A stretch of 64,000 bases of DNA, taken from positions 2,418,001 to 2,482,000 of the forward strand of contig JAIUPT010000041.1 in NCBI GenBank assembly GCA_022315425.1, written 5' to 3'. The notes beneath the pieces were generated by a model. That model was not told where the DNA came from. It was given only the letters and a program-made list of their open reading frames with translations, and made no database searches. This document shows, one piece after another, positions 41,900 through 55,164 of the stretch; within the stretch, counting starts at the first letter, position 1, and each line of letters opens with the position of its first letter. Source of the stretch: Pseudevernia furfuracea. Its lineage: Eukaryota; Ascomycota; Lecanoromycetes; Lecanorales; Parmeliaceae. The translations under genes and the position numbers were made by a program.

Positions 41900-44800
41900 T
41901 TAATGAGATCGTCGATCATTTGTTTATCCGTGAATACGAATTGCATGTTCACGATGTCGTTATTGACTTTTTCACGCACGAAATGATGAGCGATGTCAAT
42001 GTGCTTGATACGAGCATGGAACTAAGCGTTCTTGACGAGGGCAATTGCGCTCTAATTGTCGTCGAAGATTATAATGATCTTCGAGTCAGAGTCTCGGGGC
42101 CGCAGGAGTTGATTAAAGAGAGTTTTCAGTCAAATGACTTCTTTAATAGTCAACGTTTGATCGATATACTCGACTTCGCAAGTGAATAACGCGACGATGA
42201 CTTGACGCTTTGATGATCAGCTGATGACGTCGCTATCGACGTTGAATAGGTAGTCGAAGATAGATCTTCGGGTCGAGTCGTCAGCTCAATCGAAATCGAT
42301 ATATTCGATGAGGGCTTGAAGGGATCCTTTGTACACGAGTTCGTAGTGCATCGTGTCTCTAAGATATCGAAAGATTCGGATCACTGCATTCCAGTGTGCC
42401 TGGGTCGAGTTGACTGAATAGCGGCTGATAAGAGAGACAGTATAGGCGATATCAGAACGAGTTCCTAACATGATATACATGAGGGATTTCACGGCGGATT
42501 GATAATCCTCGCACAGCTTTCTCGGGGCAATATAGCCCTCTTTCGCAGGTTGTAGCTTGCGACTAATTTTCAGAGGCGTGGAGACTGAATTAAGACTTTA
42601 GCAGTTGAAATGCTTCAAGAAACGAGTGACATAGACTACTTGTCTCAGACGAAGAATATCGACGACACGATCCCTTTTGACGGTCATATCTAAATAATAG
42701 ACGCAAGGTCTCAAGTCGAACATGTGAAACTTGTCATTGAGGGCCTTTTTGATACGCTGAATACCGATTTTGCTGAGGTCGATAATTAATACATCGTTCA
42801 CATAGAGGGCTACAGTGATGCCCTTCTTGACGTTCATAAAGACACTCTCGTTCGATTCGATGAGTATTAGTTCGAGTTTCTTCATGTACTTCGAGAAGTA
42901 CTGATATCAAATTCTAAGAGATTGCTTAAGTTCATAGAGGGTCTTATTTAGCTTACAAACTTTGATATCGTTCTTACTGAAATCATCGAGCTGTCGCACA
43001 TAAATCGTCTCTTAAACGTTATCGTAGAGAAAGACGGTTTTGACGTTTATTTGTTTTACGTCCCAGTTCAGAGCCGCTATCAGAGCAAAGATCGCCTTAT
43101 AACTCATAGACTTAATCACTAAGACGAACGTGTCATGATAGTCACGACCCTCCTGCTATTCGAAATCTCGAATCACTCAGCGAGCCTTATAACGAGTGAC
43201 TTTCTCAGCGAGGCCTCGCTTCACGATATAGACTCAGCGATCTCTCAGAATATGAATATCTGAAGACGTCTGAATCAGACATCAAGTATTGTTGTTTATA
43301 AGAGATTTATATTCGTCTTGTATAACGAGCTCTCAGTGCATGCGAGAGAGTTGATTGAAAATGATCTATTGATAGATCGTCGACTCGAAAATATTCGACT
43401 TATTGACATGATTCGTTAGTAACGCAAAGGTCGCGAATGTTCTCGAGAGAGGGTCAGGTGATAGATCTCGTAGATTCGAAATCGTAGTGTCGAGATAATC
43501 AAGGAGTACCCTTTGAATCGCACTTAGCTCGAGGTCTTCGCGAATCATTTCGACGACAGTGAGAGAACGAGTTATTCTTTCGATAGCTAATAATGTAACA
43601 ATTGATCGAGAGGCTCGCGCGAACGCGATCGATAATACGGCTCGTGCGAGGGACGAGGGCTTTGATGTAGGCGCCTACTTTTCAGCTGATCATGGGAAAT
43701 TTGATCTTGATCTGTTTATTGCAGATGCAGATGCAGTCGTTGAGAGCTTTATAATGAGAGCAATGTCTTTCGAAATGTTAATAATACGCTGTTCATCAAG
43801 TATCTCCTCTATAGCGAATACTGATACATAAAGACGTTGTCGCTTGATCGAGGGCTTATGAGCGTTCGTTTTTTCTTCGAGGTTCACAATCAAGGGACGC
43901 TTCTCAACGAAGTGAACATTATTGACTCGAATAATCTTCTTCTTGATGAGATTATATAGACGGAAAATGAACTCTCCTTCATATTTTAGAAGAACACACT
44001 TTTCGCTTTTATTCACGAGTTTCTTTTAAATACGCTTCAACGCATAGGCGATGAAATTAATCGTTCGCAGATGAGATAAAATGAGCTTTCGATAATAAAA
44101 AGTCTCAAATGACGTTACAATGATTCGAACGTTGAAGGATCGCAACATCAAATAATTGATGATGATCACGATTTCAGATCAGAAAGACTTGTTGAGCTGG
44201 GAACTTAGCAGTATGAGATGCATCTTATATAACAAGATCTGCTCAAAACGTTCGATCGCCTCGTTCATTTCGAAGTTCTCAGATACAGTTGGCTTCTATC
44301 TGATTTCGCACTAAAGGAGATAATTCAAGAAGATCTTGAACATATACTCTTTCTTATTGTCGAGGCGAATACGATAGATCTTATAGTCTCGTGACTCTAG
44401 AAAGACTTTGAAACGTAAGAACATGATAAACGTTTTACTCTTATAACGAATGCAGTACACTTTAGAGTAGGAGATGAAATTATTCTTGAATGTTATAAAG
44501 TATCTGTAGTTATTGAATTTAGTAGGGGATAGAGACTCTACGAGATTACTATAAACAAATTCGTCAGGCTGCGTTTCTGACTCTGTGAGACTATCATAAG
44601 AGATAGCCTTCTGACGTCTCATGATATAATATTCGCAGATGTACTCCTCCGCAATGTTCTTGATGAAGTTCATCTCAACGATCATATTTGAGAGCTTGTT
44701 CAGATTGTTCTAATTCAAATGACTTATACGAGTATATCAGAGTTGATAAATAAGATTCGAGAACACACTATAGACGATTAGAGCACTGTTTCGACTCTAT

Positions 44801-46900
44801 CAGAGATTCAAAAAGAAGAGATCACGATTACGAGTATCGATAAGCTTTAGATCGTTCTTAATGAGAGTGCACTCTGTCTTATAAAAGAAGACAGCGATGT
44901 CGAAGTTTAGAAGTTTATCGATCGAGAGAAGATTAACGCTCATATCGAGCACATATAAGACATTACGCAGAGTGACTGTCACATATTCTCCTCTAATCAC
45001 ACAGTCGAGACTAATAATATCACAGTCTTAAGACTGCACTTCGCTCCCCTCGATGTTCTTGATCGATCGAGAGTAAATCTTTTCGTAGATAATGAACATC
45101 GAACGATTCGCGAAAGAATAACGAGAGCAGTCTGAATCTACGACGACTCGAGTGAGGAGATTCACGAAATTCGCAGCCATGAGACTATGTTCGAGAGCTT
45201 TCGTGACGATCAGATTAATGACTTGATCATTAGCCGCATCGAGGATATTGAAGTCGTTCGAGTTGATATTCGAATAGTGCATAATGAAGTTCAGTTCCTT
45301 CAGAAAGACATAATTGACATTAAGATAATCGTCCTTCTCTGAAGCAGAGACATTAAAAGACGTCTCTTCGATGCGCTTGCGCTTGTTGCTTAAGGGTTTA
45401 TTCTCGAAGTTGAAGACCTTTACCTTCTTCTTCTTTTCCTCTTTTGTTATGAATTTCTCAGACTTAAGGTGAGAAAACTTGGTTCAACATTTAATAAAGA
45501 GATGTCTGAATTTGCGATCAGCTGCCTTACACGGAGAGCAGGTCTCACGATTGATGTCAGAGCCGCCGAGATTGTTAAAAGCAGCTTGTTTACCTTTGCC
45601 CTTATCGTTGCGAGCGACATATATGATCAGTTCTCCTTCTTTGAAGAAGATCCTAACTTCTTCGTTCACGACGATCACGATAATCTCTTGAAACTTGACG
45701 GACTTGTTTTTAAAGAGATCATGATTTTGAGTGTAACTTGACTCGAACATGTCGTAAGAGTCGTCAAGTTTCATAAGGAAAATTAGAATTCGCAGAGACT
45801 TCGAAATGACGAGGAATTTATAAAGGCTGGTGATGTCGAAGGTGACCTTACGAAAGTTCTTTTCATATTGACGAACTTTCTCTTCTCCAAGAGTGAGATC
45901 GAATATTCGACGCATTAGTTCTCTGTAGAGATTCGTGCCCTTAGACTAATAGTCCTTGATCAGAATATCGAGTATAATCTGAGAGTCTTTATCGTCGAAT
46001 TCGGCTTCGATGAGTTCGCGATCGTTATTCTTAAGACGATGAAAGATAGCGATGCAGATTCTATGACTGATAATCGTATTAAAGAAAACAAGGTTGTTAA
46101 GCATCAATCAATTGTTGATATTCTGCTTTCATCGACGATATTCCAGATTGAACTCTAAAATGATAATGAAGTTTAGAGAGAAAGCGCTTCTCCCTTCGAG
46201 AGGGTCAGTCGCTAAAACTATTAGGGCTGACATGTTTCTTGCGACGCCTTATGCGCTTGATTCTTCGTCGATTATAGATGTTGAGAATTACTGAGGAGAT
46301 TTCTAAGAGCGGCACGTACGATGTAAATAGTGACGGCGATGGTGCCCAAACGAAAGACTCAGCTTGAGAGGTAACTAAGGCAATAGAGAACGAAGGCCTT
46401 AAAGTTGAAGAAGTCGAAGTCGAAGAAGTGGGATTCAAAGAACTTTTGACACGAAGATCGAATAACTTAGTGTCGCTTGAGACACTGAGAATGTCTTCGC
46501 TGACTTCGAATTGAAGATCGATACTACTAACGTTCGCGAAAGCAGTGGGAGTAAAATAGATGCTCTGATCTTCGTCAGAGTTCTCGAGAGTCTTATCGAT
46601 ATCTAATAACTTTTACTGTTGATCTTCGAGTTCTTGCACGAGAAATAAAAAGTGCTTATGCTTAAATCTTCGATAGATACGAACGATATTATTGAGATGA
46701 AAGATACTTAGAGATAAGAAAGATTTGAATTGATCTAATTTCCGCTGAGACTGTATCGAAGACAATTGCTGAAGGCGTGTAAATCTTCGAAGGGGAATAA
46801 CGTTCTTCTTATGCTGAGTCTTCGACAGGGACTCGAATTCAGAATAGTCGCTTCGATGACTGCCGTCGTGGAATGAAGTCATATTCGACGATAGAATAAA
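41900..46900 (-). pseudogene. gag-pol remnant of copia element B
   Basis: Read right to left. Gag: 46882-45484, with a zinc-knuckle-like Cys/His cluster, CSPCKAADRKFRHLFIKC. Protease: around 45140 (VVVDSDCSRYS). GAG-pre-integrase: 45000-44800. Integrase: 44685-44311. Linker: 44016-43366. RT: about 43200-42598, where the YVDD motif is YVND at about 42800. RNase H: 42492-41900 (MYIMLGTRSDIAYTVSLISR, YLRDTMHYELVY). Frames are broken by many stops. Confidence 0.78.
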
Positions 46901-47641
46901 GTCGAATGGCGATGAAAAGAATTCGGTGACTGGGCCTCAGCCCTCTTCTTCAGAGGACTTGTGAGGTCGAAAGGTCTATCTCAACAAGAAATCCTTGTTG
47001 TTTTGACCCTCAACAGGCGTATACGCGCTCTGAGTGAAGGTTTGTCGATGACTGAGCCTCAGCTCTCTTCTTCAGAGAACTTATGAGATCGAAAGATCTA
47101 TCTCAACAAGAAATTCTTGTTGTTTTGACCCTCAACAGGCGTATACGCGCTCTAAGTAGAGATTTGTCGATGACTAATCAACTCTGAAGTGTGATCAGAC
47201 GATTTGATGCTGAAGTTCAGCCTCTTGAGTCGTCATAATTGATTCGATTCACGTAAACGCTTTATCAACGCTGAAGCGATATACACCGCGAGAGAAATGT
47301 CCTCGTTGAGCGTGTTTAACGTGTCTCACGCAGGGAAGCTGACAATGTTTCAGAGACCTTAGTGAAATTCGATCGCACGGTCGTATGGCGAGTTCGACGT
47401 TCGGCGTTCGATTAGATTCGATATGTCGAGGGTCGATTTGCGGTAGGACTCTCAGCCCCCCGAATTTCAAAGACGATCATTTTGTAGAGGGCAATGCTTA
47501 TCTCAAGAAGATTGAAAAACAGAGTCTCATAGCTGTCGCGGCGTTCATTGCGATGAACTCGTGATGCTTAGAGGTCACTGTGGCTCTGGTAGGCATAGGG
47601 TATAAGTGAAACAGTCGCCGAGCAAGCCCGGGCTCATAACC

Positions 47642-47763
47642 TGTGAAAAATAGGTGGTAGAACACTTAGTTGTTAACTATAGAATGCTACGAGAGTAAAG
47701 AGCGACTATGAGGATGCGCCTTAGCGCATCACGTGACCATGTCACGTGACCCGAATTTTGACA
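47642..47763 (-). repeat. 5' LTR of copia element B (122 bp)
   Basis: On the minus strand it starts TGTCAAAATT at 47763 and is followed internally by GGTTATGAGCCC. It shares the CACGTG pair and the hairpin with the other two LTRs of the family. Confidence 0.88.
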
Positions 47764-49500
47764 TTAGATCGAGCAATAACTTTAAACGCTCGTATAATTA
47801 TTTGAAAGTAAAATTAAAACTAACGACGCAGTTATCACTCGTTCGATAACTTAAAGAAATAAAAGTCGAAATTATTCGATTATGATCTTATTACGAAAAA
47901 TTAATAACGTTAATAAAGTAACTCTATCTGTCTCGAAGAAAAATCATAATCATATATAATAAATAGAGCTCTAAATTCGTTTTCACTTAGAAGAAAAATA
48001 AAATGTCTTAAAATGTCTTAAAATATAAAGTGAATTCTCGTTTATTTAGAATTATAATTATTAAAAAGTTTTATAAAATTCTATTTAAATCTCTTCACTC
48101 TGAATAAGAAGTATTATAAGATCGCGATTAAATTAAATTTAGAGCTGATACGAGCTTCGTAATGAGCGAAGATGTTATACGAATTTCGATATTTCGAACG
48201 TAGACTTTCATTTTTAATGTATTTAATTCTTCGACGTATTGTTTTTATTATAACGTGTCTTTATAATATCTACTATTAGCTTTAATATCGTAATTTAAAT
48301 TCTCTCGTTTCTTCTTAAAATAATAATAAATTCGATAATTTTTTCTTATTATATATCGCATAAAATCTATATTATTTGTCTATTAAGATATATTTTCGAA
48401 AAAAGTTATAGCGAAAAATTAGACTGTCTTTATATATTCGTTAATATCTAAATTCACTTCGTTATTTAATCTTTGAATCGATTTATAAAAGACTTTCATA
48501 ATCTTCTTTATCTTTATCTTATAAGAACTTAATAATAAAATAAAGATATTCGTAAGCTTTCTTCACTCTTAATAGTCTAAATAAACGAGAATTAAATAAA
48601 ACGCTTTAAAAGCACGATATATATTTCGATATATATCGAAATTATTAATAAATAAAAAATAAGAGATAGATATATGAGACTAAGTCGTAAATATCTAAAG
48701 TCTTTTATAATCAAAATAAATTAATTTCAACTCTGCTCGAGTCTGCTATAATTCTCAAAAAGATTTTATAATAAACGATTAAAGATTAATAGCTTTACGT
48801 ATATATTTCGCATTGTTAAAATAATTAAACTTATTCATCTTATCAAATTCAAGATAAATAATAACGTATCGATTAATATTATTCGATAGTTGTTCGAGAA
48901 GAATATTCTTTAAAAGAAAAAGCTCTTATTTATCGTCTAGATTCAATTTAAATTATTTTAATATAAATTAACGTCGTATAATTGTCTAAAGTGTGATTAT
49001 TATATTATTTAAATAATATATATCTATACGATAATCTCGTTTTATGAACGTTACTCGATTATAATTATATAATATTATATAAAGATAAAGAGTGTCTTTT
49101 AAAATGATTAAATTCTTAGCTCTAATATAATAGATATTATTAAAAGTTGTTCTTATCGAGAATTCTTATGCTTACGATTATTATAGCTTTAAAGATTTAT
49201 TTATATATTACGTTATATCAAAATGTATCTTTTATCGTAAAAATGTAATTAAAGAGTAATTTTAATTAGATTAAGAGAATCATATTAATAATGTTACGTC
49301 GTTCGCTTAATTTTTTAACTTTCTTCTTTTTATTCTTACGATAATAACGATTATTTCTCGACTATAATTATCAAAGACTTTCGTATTAGTCGTAATAGTG
49401 ATATATGTCGTCGAATCTAACGCTTAAAAATATTTAATTTCTTTGATAAAGTCTTTATAGAATTTAATTCTCTCTTAATATTCTTGATTTGATTTGATTT
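47764..49500. other. Strongly AT-rich eroded sequence
   Basis: No frame above about 60 codons. Stops occur in all frames, with frequent TTA/TAA/ATA triplets. It is probably retroelement sequence mutated past recognition; no domain can be named. Confidence 0.4.
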
Positions 49501-49519
49501 TTATACTCGTTTCTATCTA

Positions 49520-50860
49520 AACTACGAAAGGTAATTACGGGCTACTTCGTAGACAATGATTTTCTGCATCATTGTATGCGTAAGAGAAATCTTTGAGTGT
49601 CGTCGTCTAACGTACGTGTCACTTAGAATAAAAACTCTTACTTTCTGCTCAGGCGCACGCTGCATATCACACTGAGTACTGTGACATTTAAATCTTGACT
49701 GATTGTACGATAAGGACGTTGTCTGCTTCTCGAATTGATCAAAAAGTCTGATCTGACTGCGTGATACACTGAATCACGACGTTGCGCGACGGGGTCGCGA
49801 TTGATATAGTTGTGACGACTACACTATATAGAGAAAAGACGGTGTTGAGATGATATGACTACGACTCACTTCGTAGTTAGTCTGATATCACTAATCTCGG
49901 TGGACGAGGTCGATCTTAGTGATGATATAAGTTATTCGAGAGACTCGAGGGCTTACGCTTCTATATTTGCGTTCAATTATCGAATAAAAAGATCGATAAT
50001 TGCAGTTGACGTTAGATCTTAGAGCGAGATCTAACGAGAGAGATAGAATATCGAGATAAAGAATATCGATTACGTATCGTTGCTGCTTCGACAGTTGACG
50101 TTGTTAACTTAAATTATTAACTCGAGCGAGAGTGAGAAATTCTCGTATTCACGCGTTCGCCTGAAGTCTTGACGCGATCTCGCGTTATGAAAACTCTACT
50201 CAGAGAAGACAAGGTTCTGAGAAGAGAGTTCGACGCGCGATTGATCGATTTTTATATAGTATTGCTATTCGTTAAGCACGTAGAGCTAATTCTAGAGAGT
50301 GAATTCTATAATGAATATGTCGAGAAGACTCTATAGAAGAGTAGATGTTATCGTTGAGAATAGAGCGCGATAGACGTACGAACGCACGCGACAGCGAGAG
50401 CGAGAGTTGAGTATCTTCTTGATATGAGCATAATCTAAACTATTTCGACTTTGTTTTTCGTTATTTTCGTTGCGTTATATTCTCGAAGCGAGCATCGTGA
50501 AAGAGAAGATAAATATCTATAATTTCTTCGATCATATCGAAGTCACACGCTCTCGCGCAGCTGATGTGAAGTGATTAGCTATTAATATGCCTTTTATCTC
50601 TAGTCACTCGACACTTCTTAGACGCAAAGTGAGCGCGTTACTGCGAGATTTGTTTTCGTTCGTTCGTTGCTGCTGTTGTTACTACTGATCTCGCTCGCGT
50701 CGCGTCGTCGCATCGTCGCACCGTTTTCACCTCTCTGAGATCACTTGACTCTACTACACACTGCAAGCAACGCTGGACCGTTGTTTATAGCGATAGCAGG
50801 TTCGTAGCCGGCAGCACGTACAGCTGGATCTCGTTGCCAGCCCTCTTAATATTCTTATTT
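49520..50860. other. GC-richer island inside AT-rich block, possibly a solo LTR
   Basis: Composition is markedly less AT-rich than on either side and holds many CG dinucleotides and regulatory-looking palindromes, but no coding frame. Non-coding, about 1.3 kb long, sharply bounded: these fit a long solo LTR or a 5' leader. I could not find convincing terminal TG...CA ends or a target-site duplication. Confidence 0.3.
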
Positions 50861-53690
50861 ATCGTATTTATATTTATATAATTTATCAAAGACTTCTACG
50901 ACTATAATATCTCTCTTAGACGTACGTAATTAATTCTTAAATAGTTAGACTTTTTATATTATAGTCTCAGCGTTAAATATAAAAAAAAAAAAAAGATATT
51001 CTTATCGCTTCTTTATAATATAATTTCGTAAAAGAGATTTAACAAAGATATCAATAAAGAGAAGAATTATGCTCGCTAAAATAAGAATAATAACGATATT
51101 CGTTTTAAGATGTTATACGACTTCGAAAACGAATCTTATAACTCGTTATTCTTATTATCGTTAAAGATGTTAAGATCTTTAAGAAGCTAAGAGAGAGTGA
51201 GTGATCGAGATTCTTAAATAATTTTATTAACTTGTATTATAGACTATAAAATAATTAATACTTGTTAAGTTCTATATTAGAGAATCAAATATAATAAACA
51301 AATTCTCGTTTTCATCGTTTATATTCGCATCTCAATCACTACTCGCATTATCGTTATCATTTATATTTTTTAAATTTTCGTTAATGTTTATTATTATATT
51401 TTCATGATCTTACTTATGCTATAATAAAATCATACTCATATCGTCGTTATTCATATTAAATATCTCTTTATTATAAACTTTATCTATCTCGTTATCAGAG
51501 ACTACGATTAAATTAGTCTCATTACGAAAGTCTTTAATAAACTATTTAAAGATATCTTCGTTATACTGTAGATTCTTAATAAGATACTCAAATTTGATAA
51601 TATATTTAAAAAGGATTCCGTCGAGAGAGTCTATAGCAGGTCTCTCGAAAAGGATTTCGTCAGAGAAGCCTTCAGCAGACCCTTCGAAAAGAATTTCGTT
51701 AGAGAAGTCTTTAACAGGCCGCCCGAAATGAAGCTCGTTGAAGAAGCCTTCAGCGAGTCGCTTAAAAGCATATATATTAAAAAAGCCTTTTACAGCAAAA
51801 TCATTATAAGAAGTTCTCAAAGATAACGAAGATTAATTATCGTTTTAATTAATATTCTAGCTGAATATGCGTAACTAATTTATTTTGCGAGATTAAGTTA
51901 TCATTTTTTATAAAAGAATATTAAATAGACTTGATAAGAATAAAATTACTAAAAAGTTACAGCTAAACGTAAATCTTGACGTATCTAATCAGATACGAAA
52001 ATTTATCAAATTATTTTTGAATTCTCTTTTATATTATTAATCAAAAAATCTAAAGAAGTAGATATGTTAAAAAGTATATTAAAAGAACTAAATAAGTCAC
52101 TAACACTTATTATTATAATAATCGTTAATGCGCATTATATTTTTAATTTGAGAATCCGACTAGTAAAAACTTGTTTAAGACTTTAAAATTGAGCTTATAT
52201 TCTTATAGCTGTTATATATATAATAATAATTTAATAAACAATCTACATCGAAGTTATTAATTCTTCTTTTAAAGATTATTAAAGTACTTTAGTCTTCGCA
52301 TCACGAAGAGATATAAATTATCGCTATTATAAATAAAGAAAATACGTATATCTCTATTAAAGGCTCAGACTTTTATCTTTACTTTTTTTTACTTTTATTT
52401 GTTATAGACTTCTATATATTATTTATTAAGAATTAATCTAAAGCTTTTTATAATATTTATATAACGTATTTAAAGAATAACTTCTTCTTTCTTTTTCTTC
52501 AATAAGATGAACTTAAATATATCTTATACGACGAGAATATATAATTTATCTCTTAATTCTTATATAATATTTTCGTATTTCATCATCTTATTCTTTTTAA
52601 ATATTTAATTATTCAAGTTCACTATAAAATCGTTTATGTTATTGACTTCGATAAAGATATGTTTATTTAGCTCTATTATAATCTAAGACACGATTTTCTC
52701 GATATTATATTAAATAAAGATTTAATTAAAACTCTCGATTACGTAATATTTATATAATTAGATCATTAAACTAGAATTTCTCACACGTATCGTACGACTT
52801 AAAGGTTATACTTATATCTCTAAGTTATAAGCGCTCTTTATTATATAAATTCTTTAACACTTTTGTTATAGATTTAAATCTATCGAGTTTATAACGTACG
52901 TGATGATGAATATAAGAGCTTTATTATCGTGTTTAATAAATATTATAATAATAATATCTCTCTTCTTCTGTGTTTAATAAGCGTCAAGTATAACGTAATT
53001 TATATTTAATAGTGAAAAGATAACAAATAAAAGAATCTTGATCGTCAATAATTAATAAAAGATTAAGACTTTCTTTTAATCTCTTATCATCTAGAAGAAA
53101 ATCAATAAAAGACTATAAGACTATTATAAGAGACTATTATAAGAGACTATTATAAAAAGACTACTATAACAAACTATTATAAAGACTTTGTCGCACACTC
53201 GTAATAATAAAAAAGAAATGTATTTAACTACGTACATTGCGCAGAAGCGCACGTACTTTTAATATATCTTTTAATAATGTTTATAATAACGACGCTGAGT
53301 CGTTAAAATCAAAATATCGATTTTATAATCTCTGAAATTAATCGAAAAAGAAGTCTTTCTAATCAAACGTGATCTTTATATTAATCGCTTTAAAATCAAT
53401 TATCTTATCGAATTTTAATAGCGTGATTCAAATTATTAACATTAATAATTTGCGTTATGTGATAAGCGATTATTTGAATTTCTTATATACTTTTATTAAG
53501 AATAACAGCTTTTCTATAAGCTCGTTCTCTTTCGTATTATATTACTTTTGCTCTTTGTCGTTAAAGAAATAACTAATAATAATAGTCTTTACACGTGATA
53601 ATAAGTCTATAATTTTAATATTAGTGCGAAAAGAAATACGACTTTGCGAAGTTCGACGAATAATTAATTACTTTTACATTTTAATTAAGC
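50861..53690. other. AT-rich eroded sequence
   Basis: Holds a poly(A) tract at 50983-50994, a 39-bp tandem repeat (separate entry), short direct repeats of TATTATAAGAGACTA at about 53121-53165, and no supported gene. A 67-codon frame at 53369-53572 is low in complexity. Confidence 0.4.
51609..51764. repeat. 39-bp tandem repeat, four units, open on the minus strand
   Basis: Four consecutive 39-bp units of the form AAAAGGATTTCGTCAGAGAA followed by a variable 19-base half. On the minus strand they read as 13-residue repeats (RPVKDFSNEILFE, GSAEGFSDEILFE) within a 92-codon frame (51820-51542). Variation between units is mostly transitions. It may be the relic of a repeat-containing gag or host gene. 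Confidence 0.7.
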
Positions 53691-53699
53691 GAATTTCTT

Positions 53700-54726
53700 A
53701 CTATTCTGTCTCTCTATAAAGATTTTAGTCGATCGAAAGAAAGTCGTATTATTGATGTCTCTACGGTCGTATAATAGTTATATAATCGTCGTATAACGGT
53801 TGATTAATAGTTATATAATAGTTATATAATCGTTAAAAAGACGTTAAAAAGTCTTAAATCCTTTCCTAAAACTATAAAATCGTTATATAACTATATTAGT
53901 CTTTCGCCCGTTAAATAACCGTTTTGATTATTTCACCGCTATTCAACTATCAATATTATAAATAGTTATATGGCTGCATGACTGCGTGGCTACATGGCTA
54001 CAATGCTGTGCAATGGCTGCAATGGCTGCAATGGCTGCAATGGCTGCAATGGCTGCGCAGTGACTGCAATGGCTGAGATGTCTCCATGGCTGCAGTGACT
54101 GTAATGGCTGCAATGACTACAATGACTGCATGACGGCATGGCGGCATGGCTGCAGTGACTGAGATGTCTCCATGTCTCCATGGCTCCATGGCTGCAGTGA
54201 CTGCAATGGCTGAGATGTCTTCATGGCTACATGGCTGCAGTGACTGAGATGTCTTCATGTCTTCATGGCTGCATGGCTGCAATGGCTGCAGTGACTGCAA
54301 TGACTGCATAACGACATGGCGGCATGGCGGCATGGCTGCAGTGACTGAGATGTTTCCATGTTTCCATGTTTTCATGGCTTCATGGCTGCAGTGATTGCAT
54401 GACGACATGACGACATGACTGTAATGGCTGAGATGTCTTTATGACTGCAATGACTGTAATGACTGCAATGACTGCATGACTGCTGTGAGACTTAATTTTT
54501 TTTTTAAGTATAGCTAGCACCTTTCTAAATAACGAAGAAGGCTAAAAAAGTTGAGAGATCGTTATACAATAGTTATAAAATCTTATTAACGTGTGATAGA
54601 TTATACAACCAGCTAAGAACGAGTATTTAATCGTTAAATAACGGTTGTAAAGTCAAAACGGTCGTACGTCTATTATACTACAGTATAATGATAGTTGTTT
54701 CTCTTAGCGAACGGCTCAGACAGTAT
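53700..54726 (-). mobile_element. CAGCCATTG-repeat element, copy 2 (inverted)
   Basis: The core at about 53968-54480 is a minisatellite of CAATGGCTG/CATGACTG-type nonamers. It is flanked on the right by poly(T) and TAGCACCTTTCTAAATAACG, which matches in inverted orientation the left flank of the copy at 60236-61548. The right end reads AGACAGTAT at 54718-54726, one transition away from the GGACAGTAT end of the other copy. The left end is not defined precisely. Confidence 0.55.
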
Positions 54727-55032
54727 TCAATAGAATTAATACGATATATAAGAATTTAGTCTTTAATAGCGCGTTTAATAAGTTATAATTTGATTGTTAA
54801 ATAGTTATTCGATAAAAGAAAAGAATTAAAATCTTATTTAAATTATATTTTCGCAAGTAAAGCATCTAGTTATTAATCTCTTATATTATATAACTCAATA
54901 AAAGACATATAGTCAAATCAATTATTAATATTATTAAAAATAAGAGTAACGCTAATCATGATATAGCGCGTAACTCTCTGTTATTATATTATTATAAAGA
55001 CATCAACTACAAATAACTTTAAAAGATAATAT

Positions 55033-55164
55033 TGTTAAAATATAGGTATGTGGAACACCTGATTGAGTTGTGTAACTAGTACAGTAGATCGCTACATACA
55101 AAATCCACCAAGTCTGAACGCCGGGTTGGTACCGTGAAAAGTCACCTCGGCTAGAATTTTGACA
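55033..55164 (-). repeat. 3' LTR of copia element C (132 bp)
   Basis: Same length as the 5' LTR at 63680-63811. Differences between the two (for example ACCTGATTGAG/ATCTAATTGAG) are mostly transitions. Confidence 0.9.

Larger units (their letters stand above)
41264..47763 (-). mobile_element. Ty1/copia element B, full length with both LTRs
   Basis: About 6.5 kb, 122-bp LTRs at both ends, primer-binding-like GGTTATGAGCCC inside the 5' LTR border and a purine-rich GAAGGGGAG just before the 3' LTR (minus strand, about 41386-41394). The flanking pentamers are TTCAA and TTAGA, so no target-site duplication is visible. It abuts the truncated element A exactly at its 3' LTR. Confidence 0.87.

Noticed and set aside
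53990..54408. Minus-strand frames of 63 and 136 codons rich in His/Cys
   Set aside because: Same minisatellite artefact in the second copy of the repeat element.
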